A stretch of 64,000 nt of DNA from Variovorax paradoxus (GTDB lineage: Bacteria > Pseudomonadota > Gammaproteobacteria > Burkholderiales > Burkholderiaceae_C): the NCBI RefSeq assembly GCF_009498455.1, contig NZ_CP045644.1, positions 1,326,001 to 1,390,000 on the forward strand. Direction: 5' to 3'. Below the pieces are notes generated by a model, which saw nothing but the letters and a program-made list of their open reading frames with translations, did not search any database and was not told the origin of the DNA. Both the position numbers and the translations under genes were made by a program. Below are positions 8,139 to 16,482 of this stretch, in pieces (the stretch's first letter is position 1; the number at the start of each line of letters is the position of its first letter).

Positions 8139-8926
8139 GCGGTAACTCCAAGCGCTGCGGCTTTCTCTGCAATCTTCTCGAAGGTCTTGCCGCTGCCGAA
8201 GTACACCTCCTGCACCTTCGGGTGGTCGCGGATCTCGAGCGGCTTGCCCTGCGCGATGAGGCGCCCGCGCGCCAGCACGATCATGCGGTCGGCGTACGCG
8301 AACACCACGTCCATGCTGTGCTCGGTGAAGAGCACGGCCATGCCGCGTTGAATGACGAGGTCCTTGGTGAGCGCCATGAGCGAGTTGCGCTCCTGGGGCG
8401 CCATGCCGGCGGTGGGCTCGTCCATGAGCAGCAGCTTGGGCGAGTTGGCCATGGCGATGGCGAGCTCGACGCGCTTCACGTCGCCGTAGGCCAGCACGCT
8501 GCAGGGCCGGTCGGCCTGCGCCTTCATGCCGACCTGGTCGAGCAGCGCCAGTGCTTCGTCGCGCTTGTGGTCCGCTGCGCGGCGCCACATCGAGAACAGC
8601 TTGTGGTCGTGCGAGAGCAGTGCCATCTGCACGTTCTCGACGACGGTGAGCGAGGCGAAGGTTTCGGCGATCTGGAAGGTGCGGCCCACGCCCTTGCGCC
8701 AGATTTCGCGCGGCTTGCGGCCCACGAGTTCGTGGCCGTCGAGCGTGATCGAGCCTTGGTCGGCCTTGAGCTGGCCGTTCACCATGTTGAAGGTGGTCGA
8801 CTTGCCGGCGCCGTTGGGGCCGATGAGCGCGAGCAGCTCGCCCGCGGGCAATTCGAAGCTGATGCCGTCCACGGCCTTGACGCCGCCGAAAGACTTGCCG
8901 AGGTTGTCTACCTTGAGGAGGCTCAT
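8135..8926 (-). CDS. livG: Branched-chain-type ABC transporter ATP-binding protein, LivG-like
   Basis: A 263-aa ATPase with Walker A GPNGAGKST near residue 40, a LivG-type insertion between the motifs, signature region LAYGDVKRVELA and Walker B LLLMDEPTAG. It should pair with LivF to power the fused permease. It overlaps the permease gene by four bases at its start and livF by four at its end, so the three are translationally coupled. Confidence 0.9.
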   Translation of the reverse strand: MSLLKVDNLGKSFGGVKAVDGISFELPAGELLALIGPNGAGKSTTFNMVNGQLKADQGSITLDGHELVGRKPREIWRKGVGRTFQIAETFASLTVVENVQMALLSHDHKLFSMWRRAADHKRDEALALLDQVGMKAQADRPCSVLAYGDVKRVELAIAMANSPKLLLMDEPTAGMAPQERNSLMALTKDLVIQRGMAVLFTEHSMDVVFAYADRMIVLARGRLIAQGKPLEIRDHPKVQEVYFGSGKTFEKIAEKAAALGVTA

Positions 8927-10848
8927 GCCTTCACCTCCTTGAGCTTCGCATCTGCTTCATCATTCTTCGGTGCACGCCACCGGTCGACGAGTTGCTTGAT
9001 CGACCCGGCAATGCCCTGCGGGAACAGCAGCACGAGGATCAGGATGATGGCGCCGAGCATCGCGCGCCAGTAGTCGGTGTTGCGCGCCACGGTGTCGTGC
9101 AGCCAGGTGAAGGTGACGGCGCCGACCACCGGCCCCGCCAAGGTCTGGATGCCGCCGAGCAGCACCATCACGAGGCCGTCGACCGACTTGCCGACCGACA
9201 GGCTCTCGGGCGAGATGCTCCCCTTCGAGAACGCATAGAGCGCACCGGCCAGGCCCGCCACGGTGCCGGCGATGACGAAGGCCGCCCACTGCATGCGCTT
9301 GACGTCGATGCCGATGGCATCGGCGCGAAGCACCGAGTCGCGGCCCGCGCGCAGCGCATAGCCGAAGGGCGAGAACAGCACGCGGCGCAGCCACCACACG
9401 CCCGCGCCCACGAGCACCAGCGTGAGCCAGTAGTACACCTGCTTGTCCGACAGCCACTCCGACGGCCACACGCCGGTGAGGCCGTTGCTGCCGCCCGTGA
9501 AGCTGTCCCACTGGTAGGTGATGGCCCAGGTGATCTGCGCAAAGGCCAGCGTGAGCATCGCGAGGTACACGCCCGACAGCCGCACCGCGAACCAGCCGTA
9601 GACAAAGGCACCGAGCGCGGCCACCAGCGGCGCGACCACGAGCGCCAGTTCCATCGGCAGGTGCAGCGCACGCACCAGCAGCGCCGCGCCGTAGGCCCCG
9701 AGGCCGAAGTAGGCCGCGTGGCCGAAGGAGTGCATGCCGGCCGGCCCCATGATGAAGTGCAGGCTGGTGGCGAACAGCGCGGCGATCAGCAGGTCGATCA
9801 TCAGCACCGTGGTGTAGGGCGAACCGGCCGTCAGCAGCGGCAGCGCGGCAAGCACCACGGCAAGCCCGGCGGCGGCCACGATGTAGGCGGTGCTGGGCCG
9901 GCGCAGCGGTTCTTCCTGCATGCCGACGTAGCGGCTTGGCGCCTGCGGCCGGCCGAACAGGCCCCACGGGCGCCACACCAGCACGATGGCCATCACGAGA
10001 AAGTCGACCATCAGCGTGAGCTTGGAGAACGACACGTCGATGCCGAAGATCTGCACCACGCCCAGCCAGATGCACACGGCCTTGATCTCCGCGATGAGCA
10101 GCGCGGCCACGTAGGCGCCGGGCAGAGAGCCCATGCCGCCGACCACCACGACGACGAAGGCGGCGCCGATGGTGTTCAGGTCCATCTCGAGCGTGGCGGG
10201 TTCGCGCGGCAGTTGCAGCGCACCGCCCAGGCCCGCAAGCAGCGCGCCGAGCGCGAACACGGCGGTGAACAGCCAGGCCTGGTTGACGCCGAGTGCGCTG
10301 ACCATTTCGCGGTCCTGCGTGGCGGCGCGCACCAGCGTGCCGAAGCGCGTGCGCGTGAGCAGCAGCCAGACGAGCCCGAGCACCAGCGGGCCGACGACGA
10401 TCAGGAACAGGTCGTACGAAGGAAACTGGCGGCCGAGGATTTCGACCGAACCCTTGAGGCCCGGCGCACGCGGGCCGAGCAGTTCGTCAGGGCCCCAGAG
10501 CCACAGCACCGCGTCCTTGATGACGAGCACGAGCGCGAAGGTGGCCAGCAGCTGGAACAGCTCGGGCGCCTTGTAGATGCGGCGCAAGAGCAGCACCTCG
10601 ATGAGCGCACCCAGCACGCCCACCGCGAGCGCGGCGATCAGCAGCGCAGGCCAGAAGCCCACGCTCGGGCCGAGCTTCTCGACGAGCGTGTACGCGGTGT
10701 AGATGCCCACCATGAAGAACGACCCATGGGCGAAGTTGACGATGCGCGTCACGCCGAAGATCAACGACAAGCCGGCCGCCACCAAGAACAGCGAAGACGC
10801 GCCGGCCAACCCGTTGAGCAACTGAACAACGAAGCCTGAAAAGCTCAT
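8923..10848 (-). CDS. Fused LivH-LivM permease of the nicotinate-locus ABC importer
   Basis: A ~641-aa membrane protein in which a LivH-type permease (about residues 1-300, motif GVTRIVNFAHGSFFMVG) is joined to a LivM-type permease (about 320-620, motif GPAGMHSFGHAAYFGLG). Normally these are two proteins of ~290 and ~330 aa; here one chain supplies both halves of the channel. I prefer the ATG at 10846-10848; an in-frame GTG at 10873-10875 would add nine residues. It is followed without gap by the two ATPase genes and preceded by the receptor gene. Confidence 0.88.
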   Translation of the reverse strand: MSFSGFVVQLLNGLAGASSLFLVAAGLSLIFGVTRIVNFAHGSFFMVGIYTAYTLVEKLGPSVGFWPALLIAALAVGVLGALIEVLLLRRIYKAPELFQLLATFALVLVIKDAVLWLWGPDELLGPRAPGLKGSVEILGRQFPSYDLFLIVVGPLVLGLVWLLLTRTRFGTLVRAATQDREMVSALGVNQAWLFTAVFALGALLAGLGGALQLPREPATLEMDLNTIGAAFVVVVVGGMGSLPGAYVAALLIAEIKAVCIWLGVVQIFGIDVSFSKLTLMVDFLVMAIVLVWRPWGLFGRPQAPSRYVGMQEEPLRRPSTAYIVAAAGLAVVLAALPLLTAGSPYTTVLMIDLLIAALFATSLHFIMGPAGMHSFGHAAYFGLGAYGAALLVRALHLPMELALVVAPLVAALGAFVYGWFAVRLSGVYLAMLTLAFAQITWAITYQWDSFTGGSNGLTGVWPSEWLSDKQVYYWLTLVLVGAGVWWLRRVLFSPFGYALRAGRDSVLRADAIGIDVKRMQWAAFVIAGTVAGLAGALYAFSKGSISPESLSVGKSVDGLVMVLLGGIQTLAGPVVGAVTFTWLHDTVARNTDYWRAMLGAIILILVLLFPQGIAGSIKQLVDRWRAPKNDEADAKLKEVKA

Positions 10849-10928
10849 GAAAGACCCTGAGGAAACTGGAGACACCGCGCCCCGCCGTCATCGACCGACG
10901 GCAGGCGCGTTGCGGGAACCGCGCGCAA

Positions 10929-12134
10929 TCAGTCGGCGGGGCGCATCTTCTTCACTTCGTCGTCCGTCGGCTGGAACTTGGCGCCGTCGAGGTACACGTA
11001 GTCGACCATCACGCCCTTGCCGCCGTCGTTCTTGGTCTTGCCGACGTACGCGCCCATGGTGGACTGGTTGTCCTGCGCGCGGTAGCTGATCTTGCCGAAG
11101 GGCGTGTCGACCTGCAGGCCCTTGAAGGCTGCGACGAGCTTCTCGGTGTCGGTGCTGCCGGCCTTCTTCACGCCGGCCGCGATCGAGTAGATGGCGCTGT
11201 AGCCCACCACCGAACCCAGGCGCGGGTAGTCCTTGAACTTGGCCTGGTAGGCGTCGTTGAAGGCCTTGTGCTCGGCGGTCTTGATGCCGTACCAGGGGTA
11301 GCCGGTGACGATCCAGCCGTTGGGTGCTTCGTCCTTCAGCGGGTCGAGGTACTCGGGCTCGCCGGTCAGCACGCTCACGACTTCACGGTCCTTGAACAGG
11401 CCGCGCGTGTTGCCTTCGCGCACGAACTTGGAGAGGTCGGCACCGAACAGCACGTTGAAGATGGCGTCGGGCTTGGCGTCGGCCAGGGCCTGCGCCACGC
11501 TGCCCGCATCGACCTTGCCCAGCGGCGGTGCCTGCTCGGCGACGAACTCGACGTCGGGCTGCGCGGCCTTCAGCAAGGTCTTGAAGGTGGCGACCGACGA
11601 CTGGCCGTACTCGTAGTTGGGGTACACGATGGCCCAGCGCTTCTTCTTGAGCTTGGCCGCCTCGGGCACCAGCATCGCGACCTGCATGTAGGTCGAGGGA
11701 CGCAGGCGGTAGGTGTACTTGTTGCCGTTGCTCCAGACGATCTTGTCGGTCAGCGGCTCGGCGGCGAGGTAGAAGAATTTCTTCTGCTTGGCGAAGTCGG
11801 TGAGCGCCAGGCCGGTGTTCGACAGGAAGGCGCCGGCCAGCACGTCGACCTTCTCGCGCGAGATGAGTTCTTCGGCCACGCGCACGGCGTCGCCGGGGTT
11901 GGCGTTGTCGTCGCGGCTGATGAGCTCGAGCTTCTTGCCGTTGACGCCGCCCTTGGCGTTGATTTCGTCGACCGCGAGTTCCATGCCCTTCTTGTAGGGC
12001 TCGAGGAAGGCGGGCTGCGCCTTGTAGCTGTTGATTTCACCGATCTTGATCACGCCCTGCGCATGCGCGGGGACCAGGGCCGAAGCCAGCGTGACGACGG
12101 AAGCGGCGCAGAAGACATGGCGCAATGGATTCAT
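10929..12134 (-). CDS. Periplasmic substrate-binding protein, branched-chain amino acid type (LivK/peripla_BP_6)
   Basis: A 401-aa receptor with a Sec signal peptide (cleavage near VPAHAQG, residue ~26) and the type I periplasmic fold starting IKIGEINSYKAQPAFLEPY. It delivers solute to the LivHM-LivG-LivF importer encoded directly downstream. The ligand cannot be read from sequence; the catabolic neighbours favour nicotinate or a related pyridine. It follows the first 'amino acid synthesis' gene by 59 bases. Confidence 0.87.
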   Translation of the reverse strand: MNPLRHVFCAASVVTLASALVPAHAQGVIKIGEINSYKAQPAFLEPYKKGMELAVDEINAKGGVNGKKLELISRDDNANPGDAVRVAEELISREKVDVLAGAFLSNTGLALTDFAKQKKFFYLAAEPLTDKIVWSNGNKYTYRLRPSTYMQVAMLVPEAAKLKKKRWAIVYPNYEYGQSSVATFKTLLKAAQPDVEFVAEQAPPLGKVDAGSVAQALADAKPDAIFNVLFGADLSKFVREGNTRGLFKDREVVSVLTGEPEYLDPLKDEAPNGWIVTGYPWYGIKTAEHKAFNDAYQAKFKDYPRLGSVVGYSAIYSIAAGVKKAGSTDTEKLVAAFKGLQVDTPFGKISYRAQDNQSTMGAYVGKTKNDGGKGVMVDYVYLDGAKFQPTDDEVKKMRPAD

Positions 12135-12193
12135 CGGGAAGCTCCTAGAAGTTCGAACAGAAAACACGATGCAGGTGACGATGCAATGACAGG

Positions 12194-12778
12194 TCAGCGA
12201 AGGCCGTCTTCGCCCTTGATTTCGCTGGCCTGCAGGCCGCCGACGCGCGGCAGCGGTCGGCCGCTGTCGGTGACGGCCACGGCAACGACGATCTCGTTGG
12301 CGCGCGGCGCGTCGGCCACGCGGGCCTCGATGGCGTCGAAGTGGCTGCGCACGAAGGCGGCGTCCTTGTGGCCGAGCGGCACGTCGATGGCGGTGCCCAG
12401 CGTGCCCTGCTTCTTGGCCGAGGGCACGAGCGCGGCGCCCTTCTCGACCGCCACGCGCAGCGGCGCGCCCAGCTTGGGATGCAGGATGGCGGCGGCATGC
12501 TCCAGCTCGCCGCGCTCGCCGACGATGGCGGCCTTGCCGTAGCTTTGCACCTGGCCGGGCTCGATGCCCAGCGCCTTCACGGCCTTCTGGCCGAGCAGCG
12601 CGCCGAGCTCTTCGCCGATGGCGATGAGTTCGTCGAGGCTCTCGCTGTAGCGGCCGGCGTAGGGGTTCTCGATGACGGCAATGGCGACGGCGCGGCGCGT
12701 GGGCGGCGTCACGTCTTGCCCCATTTCCTTGCGGGTTTCGTCCACTTGAATGACGAGCTTGCGGATGTTGGCGGTCAT
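12194..12778 (-). CDS. 'Amino acid synthesis' family protein (DUF1185/PF06684), copy 1
   Basis: A 194-aa protein recognisable by IRKLVIQVDETRKEMG at the start, AVIENPYAGRY near residue 35, QSYGKAAIVGERGELEHAAA near 80 and KGEDGLR at the end. The Pfam name is a guess; no function is established to my knowledge. It is a paralogue of the next gene upstream, sharing NP[YF]AGRY, YGK[AG]AIVG..GELEH and the GGL..I...DGLR tail. Starts 38 bases after copy 2 ends. Constant association with the reductase and UPF0280 genes suggests the pair performs or assists a step of ring catabolism, perhaps as a hetero-oligomer. Confidence 0.75.
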   Translation of the reverse strand: MTANIRKLVIQVDETRKEMGQDVTPPTRRAVAIAVIENPYAGRYSESLDELIAIGEELGALLGQKAVKALGIEPGQVQSYGKAAIVGERGELEHAAAILHPKLGAPLRVAVEKGAALVPSAKKQGTLGTAIDVPLGHKDAAFVRSHFDAIEARVADAPRANEIVVAVAVTDSGRPLPRVGGLQASEIKGEDGLR

Positions 12779-12816
12779 GTCTGTGTGTTCCTTGTCTTGT
12801 CTCTTGTCTTGCGGGC

Positions 12817-13458
12817 TCAGCGCAGGCCGTCCCACTTGCTGATGTCCTTCGCGAGCAGGCCGCCGACACGCGCATGCACGCGGTAGCCCGTGCTCATCGC
12901 GAGGATGAAGACGATCTCGTCGGCCAGCGGCGCACCGGGCACGCGCACCTCGATGGCGTCGAACTGGCCGCGCACGTAGCTGGCGTTGATGTTGGTGAGC
13001 GGCACGTCGAGTGCGGCGCCGGGCGGGCCGACCTTCTTGGTCGAGGGCACGATCGACAGCGCATTGCCGGGCTGACCGGTTTTCTCTTCGGCCTTGCCTG
13101 CGGTGTAGGCGGCGCGGCTGCCCTTCCAGCCGAGCAGTTCGCGCATCGCGTAGCCGCCGGGCACATGCCACAGCGCGCCGTGCTCCAGCTCGCCGTCGGC
13201 ACCGACGATGGCGCCCTTGCCGTAGGTGGCGATCTGCTCGAGCGGCACGTCCATGGCGGCGTGCAGCTGGTGCGCCATGTCGACGCCCACGGGGTCGAGC
13301 AGCGCCATCATCGGCAGGATGTCGGGCTCGTAGCGGCCCGCGAAAGGATTGGTCAGCACCGCGCCGATGGCACCGCGCACCAGCGGGGTGTCGGCACGTG
13401 GGCCGAACTCGTGGTGGATGTGCTCGACATGGGTGAAGACGCGACGGATTTCGATCAT
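12817..13458 (-). CDS. 'Amino acid synthesis' family protein (DUF1185/PF06684), copy 2
   Basis: A 213-aa paralogue of the downstream gene. Shared blocks are LTNPFAGRYEPD (residue ~35), TYGKGAIVGADGELEHGAL (~80), ALDVPLTN.NASYVRGQFDAIEVRV (~150) and the terminal SKWDGLR. It carries about 19 more residues than copy 1, mostly in the middle (the GWKGSRAAYTAG region). The pair diverged well beyond a recent duplication, which suggests distinct roles or a hetero-complex. The gap to the UPF0280 gene is only 21 bases. Confidence 0.75.
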   Translation of the reverse strand: MIEIRRVFTHVEHIHHEFGPRADTPLVRGAIGAVLTNPFAGRYEPDILPMMALLDPVGVDMAHQLHAAMDVPLEQIATYGKGAIVGADGELEHGALWHVPGGYAMRELLGWKGSRAAYTAGKAEEKTGQPGNALSIVPSTKKVGPPGAALDVPLTNINASYVRGQFDAIEVRVPGAPLADEIVFILAMSTGYRVHARVGGLLAKDISKWDGLR

Positions 13459-13479
13459 GAAAAAGAACCTTGCTTTTCG

Positions 13480-14382
13480 TTAAGCAAATACTGAACCAAC
13501 TGCATCGGGCAGCGCGACGTCCAGCGACTTCGAGCATAAGGGTTCCACCAGCCGCCACTGCCCCTGGCAAACGAGCAGAACGGCCCACACGAGCCCCCTT
13601 TTCTGCAGCGCGTGGGCGCACGCCGCGCCCGCATCGAGTGCATGGTGCACCTGCGCGGGCGCCAGCGTCGGCACGTCGACGGTGACGAGGATGTCGCCGA
13701 GGTCGCTGTCGTCCTTGCAATCGTTGGCGGGCTTGCGCTGGATGAGGGCATCGGCCACATCGACGGCGTTGGCGATCACGGTGGCGGCGGCATCGGCCTG
13801 CGCCGCGGTGGCGGCCAACACCGTCACGCTGTCGGCGATGCCCAGCGAGAAACTGCGCCCGCGCCAGCCGCTGGTGGCAACGCCGCGCACGGGCTGGTCG
13901 GCGTGCAGCTCGAACTGGCCGTCGGTGGTGAGCACGCGGCTGTCGCGCCAATCGAAGCGCGCGAGGTCGGCGAACACGCCCACGCGCGCCGAGTGGCCGG
14001 GCGCGAGGTGCAGCGCGATGTCGCCGCCGTTGTTGATCCACGCGCGCTCGATGCCGGGCCGGTCGTAGAAGGCGATGAGTTCCTGCGCCACGCTGCCGGC
14101 CACGGCCGCCATGGGCGTGAGGAACAGCGGCGAAAAAGCATCGCAGGCGTCCCACATGCGCCGCGCGACGACGCCGCGCGGACGCTGGCGTGCGGTCACG
14201 GGCAATCGCAGCTGCGGCAGTTCGCGCACGAGTTCGTCGAGCACGTGGCCGAAGCGCGCCCAGGCTGCGTCGTGCGCGGCGGCGACGGCGTACGGGTCGC
14301 CGTGCGCCTCGGCCACGATGTCGATCGGGCCGTGGTTGAAATGCCAGCGGCTCGCGTCGAGCGCCGTGCGTTGGGCGCTCAT
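13480..14382 (-). CDS. UPF0280 family protein of the ApbE superfamily; candidate flavin transferase for the reductase
   Basis: A 300-aa protein (MSAQRTALD...) of the UPF0280 family (COG2122), related to ApbE FAD:protein FMN transferases. Visible ApbE-like features are AWINNGGDIALHL near residue 120, the block ATSGWRGRSFSLGIADSVTVLA near 180, and NAVDVADALIQRKPAND. The family is uncharacterised. It is the gene directly after the reductase, whose E. barkeri counterpart carries covalent flavin, so flavinylation of that enzyme is an attractive inference. The ATG at 14380-14382 has GAGG seven bases upstream; an in-frame ATG at 14404-14406 sits directly at the edge of repeat R3, which would then supply its ribosome binding site. 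Confidence 0.75.
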   Translation of the reverse strand: MSAQRTALDASRWHFNHGPIDIVAEAHGDPYAVAAAHDAAWARFGHVLDELVRELPQLRLPVTARQRPRGVVARRMWDACDAFSPLFLTPMAAVAGSVAQELIAFYDRPGIERAWINNGGDIALHLAPGHSARVGVFADLARFDWRDSRVLTTDGQFELHADQPVRGVATSGWRGRSFSLGIADSVTVLAATAAQADAAATVIANAVDVADALIQRKPANDCKDDSDLGDILVTVDVPTLAPAQVHHALDAGAACAHALQKRGLVWAVLLVCQGQWRLVEPLCSKSLDVALPDAVGSVFA

Positions 14383-14407
14383 GGCGCAGCCTCGGGGTTC
14401 ATGCATT

Positions 14408-14510
14408 GCTCCCTCCCCTTCCGGGGGAGGGCCGGGGTGGGGGCACGCGGCGCATCCATTGAGCGCTCTGCCCGCCCCCATCCCAGCCTTCCCCCAGAGG
14501 GGGAAGGAGC
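14408..14510. repeat. REPIN-like two-hairpin repeat R3 (subtype B)
   Basis: Left arm GCTCCCTCCCCTTCCGGGGG then AGGGCCGGGGTGGGGG, spacer, right arm CCCCCATCCCAGCCTTCCCCC with AGAGGGGGAAGGAGC. The spacer (about 14444-14471) is the reverse complement, with one visible mismatch, of the spacer of R4 at 19261-19288, so R3 and R4 are near-identical copies in opposite orientation flanking 14.5-19.2 kb. It fills the 161-base gap between the reductase and UPF0280 genes. Confidence 0.85.
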
Positions 14511-14543
14511 AAGAGCCAAGACGCGCATCGAGTCGGGCATCGC

Positions 14544-16163
14544 TCAACCCAGCATCGGGGCATGGCCCAGCGGCCACGGATTGGCATCGTCGATGACGAG
14601 CCACTGGCGCGCCAGCGGTGCGCCGTCTTCCTGCCACGCACCGCGCGCGAGCGCCTGTTCTAGCGGGAAGATGTGTTCGACGTGGCCGCCGAGTGCTTCG
14701 TAGTCGGCGCGCCGCATGCTGAACTCGATGGGCGCGACGATCGCCGGCGTGGGCACGGTGCCGAAGCTGTGGTCGGGCATGCGCATGACGTCGGCCATCA
14801 CGGTGATGCCGCCACCGGGCCACACATAGGCCGGCGCGCCGCCGCACGTGACGTTGACCAGCGCGCGCTTGATGGCGCGCGTGAGCAGCACCGGGTTCTC
14901 GGTGACGCCCGCACGCAGGCTGCCGCCGGCGCCGCCGAGGAAAAGCACAGTGCACAGCGAAGGCTCGCAGTTCTCGCCGATGCGATCGACGATGCGGCGC
15001 ACCTCGGGGGGCATCTCCTGCTCGATGGGCTTGAGTGCGTCATCGAGCACGTACCACTGCGCGTGTTCGCCGGTGGTCGAGGTCATGAGCAGGCGCAGGC
15101 CGGGGCGGGCCACGCCCTCTTCCCAGCCTTCGATGATCGAAAGCGGATCGGCGATGTCGGTGCCGCCCCAGCCGTTGCCGGGGTTCGCGACCTGGAAGTA
15201 GCGCCCCGGCGTCGACTTGCGCCCCAGCATCTGGATGCCCGAGGGCGTCATGTCGAGGCAGCGGCCGGCCTGGTGTTCGGTGAGCACACCGGTGATGTGG
15301 TCGTCGACCACCACCACCTCGTCGGCCACGCCGGCGAACTGGCGCGCGAAGATGCCCACGGCCGCCGAGCCGCAGCCCACGCGCATGCGCTGTTCTTCGA
15401 CGCCGTTGACGATGGGCGCCTTGCCGGCCTGGATGACGAGGCTTGCGCCGCCGTCGATGGTGCACTCGACCGCCTGCTTGTTGCCCAGCAGCTGCATGAG
15501 TTCGGCCGTCATGCGGCCTTCCTTCTTGCTGCCGCCCGTGAGGTGATGCACGCCGCCCAGCGACAGCATCTGCGAGCCGTACTCGGCCGTGGTGACATGG
15601 CCCACGACCTCGCCCTTGTAGCGAACATTGGCCTGCTCGGCGCCCAGGAAGCGGTCGGTGTCGATCTTCACCTTGAAGCTGCAGTAGCTGAAGATGCCTT
15701 CGGTGACGACGGTGACCATGTCGACGCCCTGGGCTTTGGAGGCCACGATGAAGGGCGCGGGCTTGTAGTCGGGGTACGTGGTGGACGAGCCCACGCCGGT
15801 GACGAAGACCTCGTCGGCGTGCAGCAGGTCGCCGTTCCAGTCGGGCGTTGCGTCGGCCTCGGCCACTTCGGCACCGGGGCGATCGAAGGGCACCAGCGCC
15901 GGCTGCTCGCTGGCGAGCGTGCGACGCAGCAGCACCACCGGGTCGACACGCACCAGCACGCCCTGGCGGTTGGCGTAACGGTCGCAGGCGCCGGTGCGGC
16001 CGTCGGAGATCTGGCACAGCACCGGGCAGGCGTTGCACTCGACCTTGGCGGTGCTCATCTTCTCGTTGCGCGGCGGCGCCTTGCCGAAGGCGGTGCTGCC
16101 GGCCTCGGCGATCTGCGGCATGTCGATGCCGGGCAGTCCGTCTGTCTTGGTGTGTTCAGTCAT
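14544..16163 (-). CDS. 6-hydroxynicotinate reductase-like iron-sulfur flavoprotein
   Basis: A 539-aa protein matching what is annotated as 6-hydroxynicotinate reductase. In Eubacterium barkeri this enzyme uses reduced ferredoxin to convert 6-hydroxynicotinate to 1,4,5,6-tetrahydro-6-oxonicotinate and holds covalent flavin plus Fe-S clusters (established for that family). Here an N-terminal cluster motif is clear: Cys43, 46, 50, 60 (C-x2-C-x3-C-x9-C). Other conserved-looking segments are ECTIDGGASLVIQAGKAP, RVGCGSAAVGIF, CEPSLCTVLFLGGAGG and NVTCGGAPAYVWPGGG. It is the first gene of the minus-strand run and faces the fpr-tetR-enamidase genes across a 319-base promoter region, as expected for a co-regulated reductive pathway. 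Confidence 0.8.
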   Translation of the reverse strand: MTEHTKTDGLPGIDMPQIAEAGSTAFGKAPPRNEKMSTAKVECNACPVLCQISDGRTGACDRYANRQGVLVRVDPVVLLRRTLASEQPALVPFDRPGAEVAEADATPDWNGDLLHADEVFVTGVGSSTTYPDYKPAPFIVASKAQGVDMVTVVTEGIFSYCSFKVKIDTDRFLGAEQANVRYKGEVVGHVTTAEYGSQMLSLGGVHHLTGGSKKEGRMTAELMQLLGNKQAVECTIDGGASLVIQAGKAPIVNGVEEQRMRVGCGSAAVGIFARQFAGVADEVVVVDDHITGVLTEHQAGRCLDMTPSGIQMLGRKSTPGRYFQVANPGNGWGGTDIADPLSIIEGWEEGVARPGLRLLMTSTTGEHAQWYVLDDALKPIEQEMPPEVRRIVDRIGENCEPSLCTVLFLGGAGGSLRAGVTENPVLLTRAIKRALVNVTCGGAPAYVWPGGGITVMADVMRMPDHSFGTVPTPAIVAPIEFSMRRADYEALGGHVEHIFPLEQALARGAWQEDGAPLARQWLVIDDANPWPLGHAPMLG

Positions 16164-16263
16164 CGGGGCGATCTCGTGGTGTGGTGCTGTCGGAGCGGGT
16201 CTTCAGGCTCCGGAGGTTTGCAACAAACGTGCCGTGCAAGTGCTTGTGCGCCGGCTGTCGTTT

Positions 16264-16281
16264 GTGTAGCATCCCCTACAC
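16264..16281. promoter_or_regulatory. Candidate operator dyad 1 (GTGTAG-N6-CTACAC)
   Basis: Perfect six-base arms GTGTAG and CTACAC around CATCCC, in the divergent promoter between the reductase and fpr genes. The size fits a TetR-family dimer site and a TetR gene is the second gene of the plus-strand arm. Binding is inference. Confidence 0.45.
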
Positions 16282-16297
16282 TTTCATGTTGCGTTCA

Positions 16298-16318
16298 CTA
16301 CATCAAAGGTCAATGTAG
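16298..16318. promoter_or_regulatory. Candidate operator dyad 2 (CTACAT-N9-ATGTAG)
   Basis: Perfect six-base arms CTACAT and ATGTAG with a nine-base spacer, 16 bases from dyad 1 and using the same TGTAG/CTACA half-site in the opposite order. Two related sites in one divergent promoter suggest cooperative or dual-promoter control. Confidence 0.4.
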
Positions 16319-16482
16319 CAAACAGGCCCGATGCTTGCAATGGTGTTTTCTCGCGGTGTTCATCGGGGTTTTTCCGACCAACGACAATGGAGGGTTGCTA
16401 GCCGGCCGATGGCGGACGCCCCAAAGGCGTGCATTTCGGCTCAGCCACCCTTTCCTGTCTTCAACCAACACTTGAGTTCTGT

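Larger units (their letters stand above)
16164..16482. promoter_or_regulatory. Divergent promoter region between reductase and fpr genes
   Basis: A 319-base gene-free region controlling both arms of the nicotinate locus. Most of it is not obviously structured, but two dyads built on the same GTAG/CTAC motif lie close together at 16264-16281 and 16298-16318 (separate entries). The stretch 16340-16480 shows nothing I can name apart from short purine tracts before the fpr start at 16483. Confidence 0.5.

Noticed and set aside
8139..8588. N-terminal extension of the LivF frame
   Set aside because: Arg/His-rich out-of-frame translation of livG; the ATG at 8138 with four-base overlap is the natural start.
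15380..15480. ApbE-type flavinylation motif in the reductase (DGGAS)
   Set aside because: Spacing differs from the known D-G-x-S/T-G-A-T/S pattern, so I mention it only as a loose resemblance and do not annotate a site.
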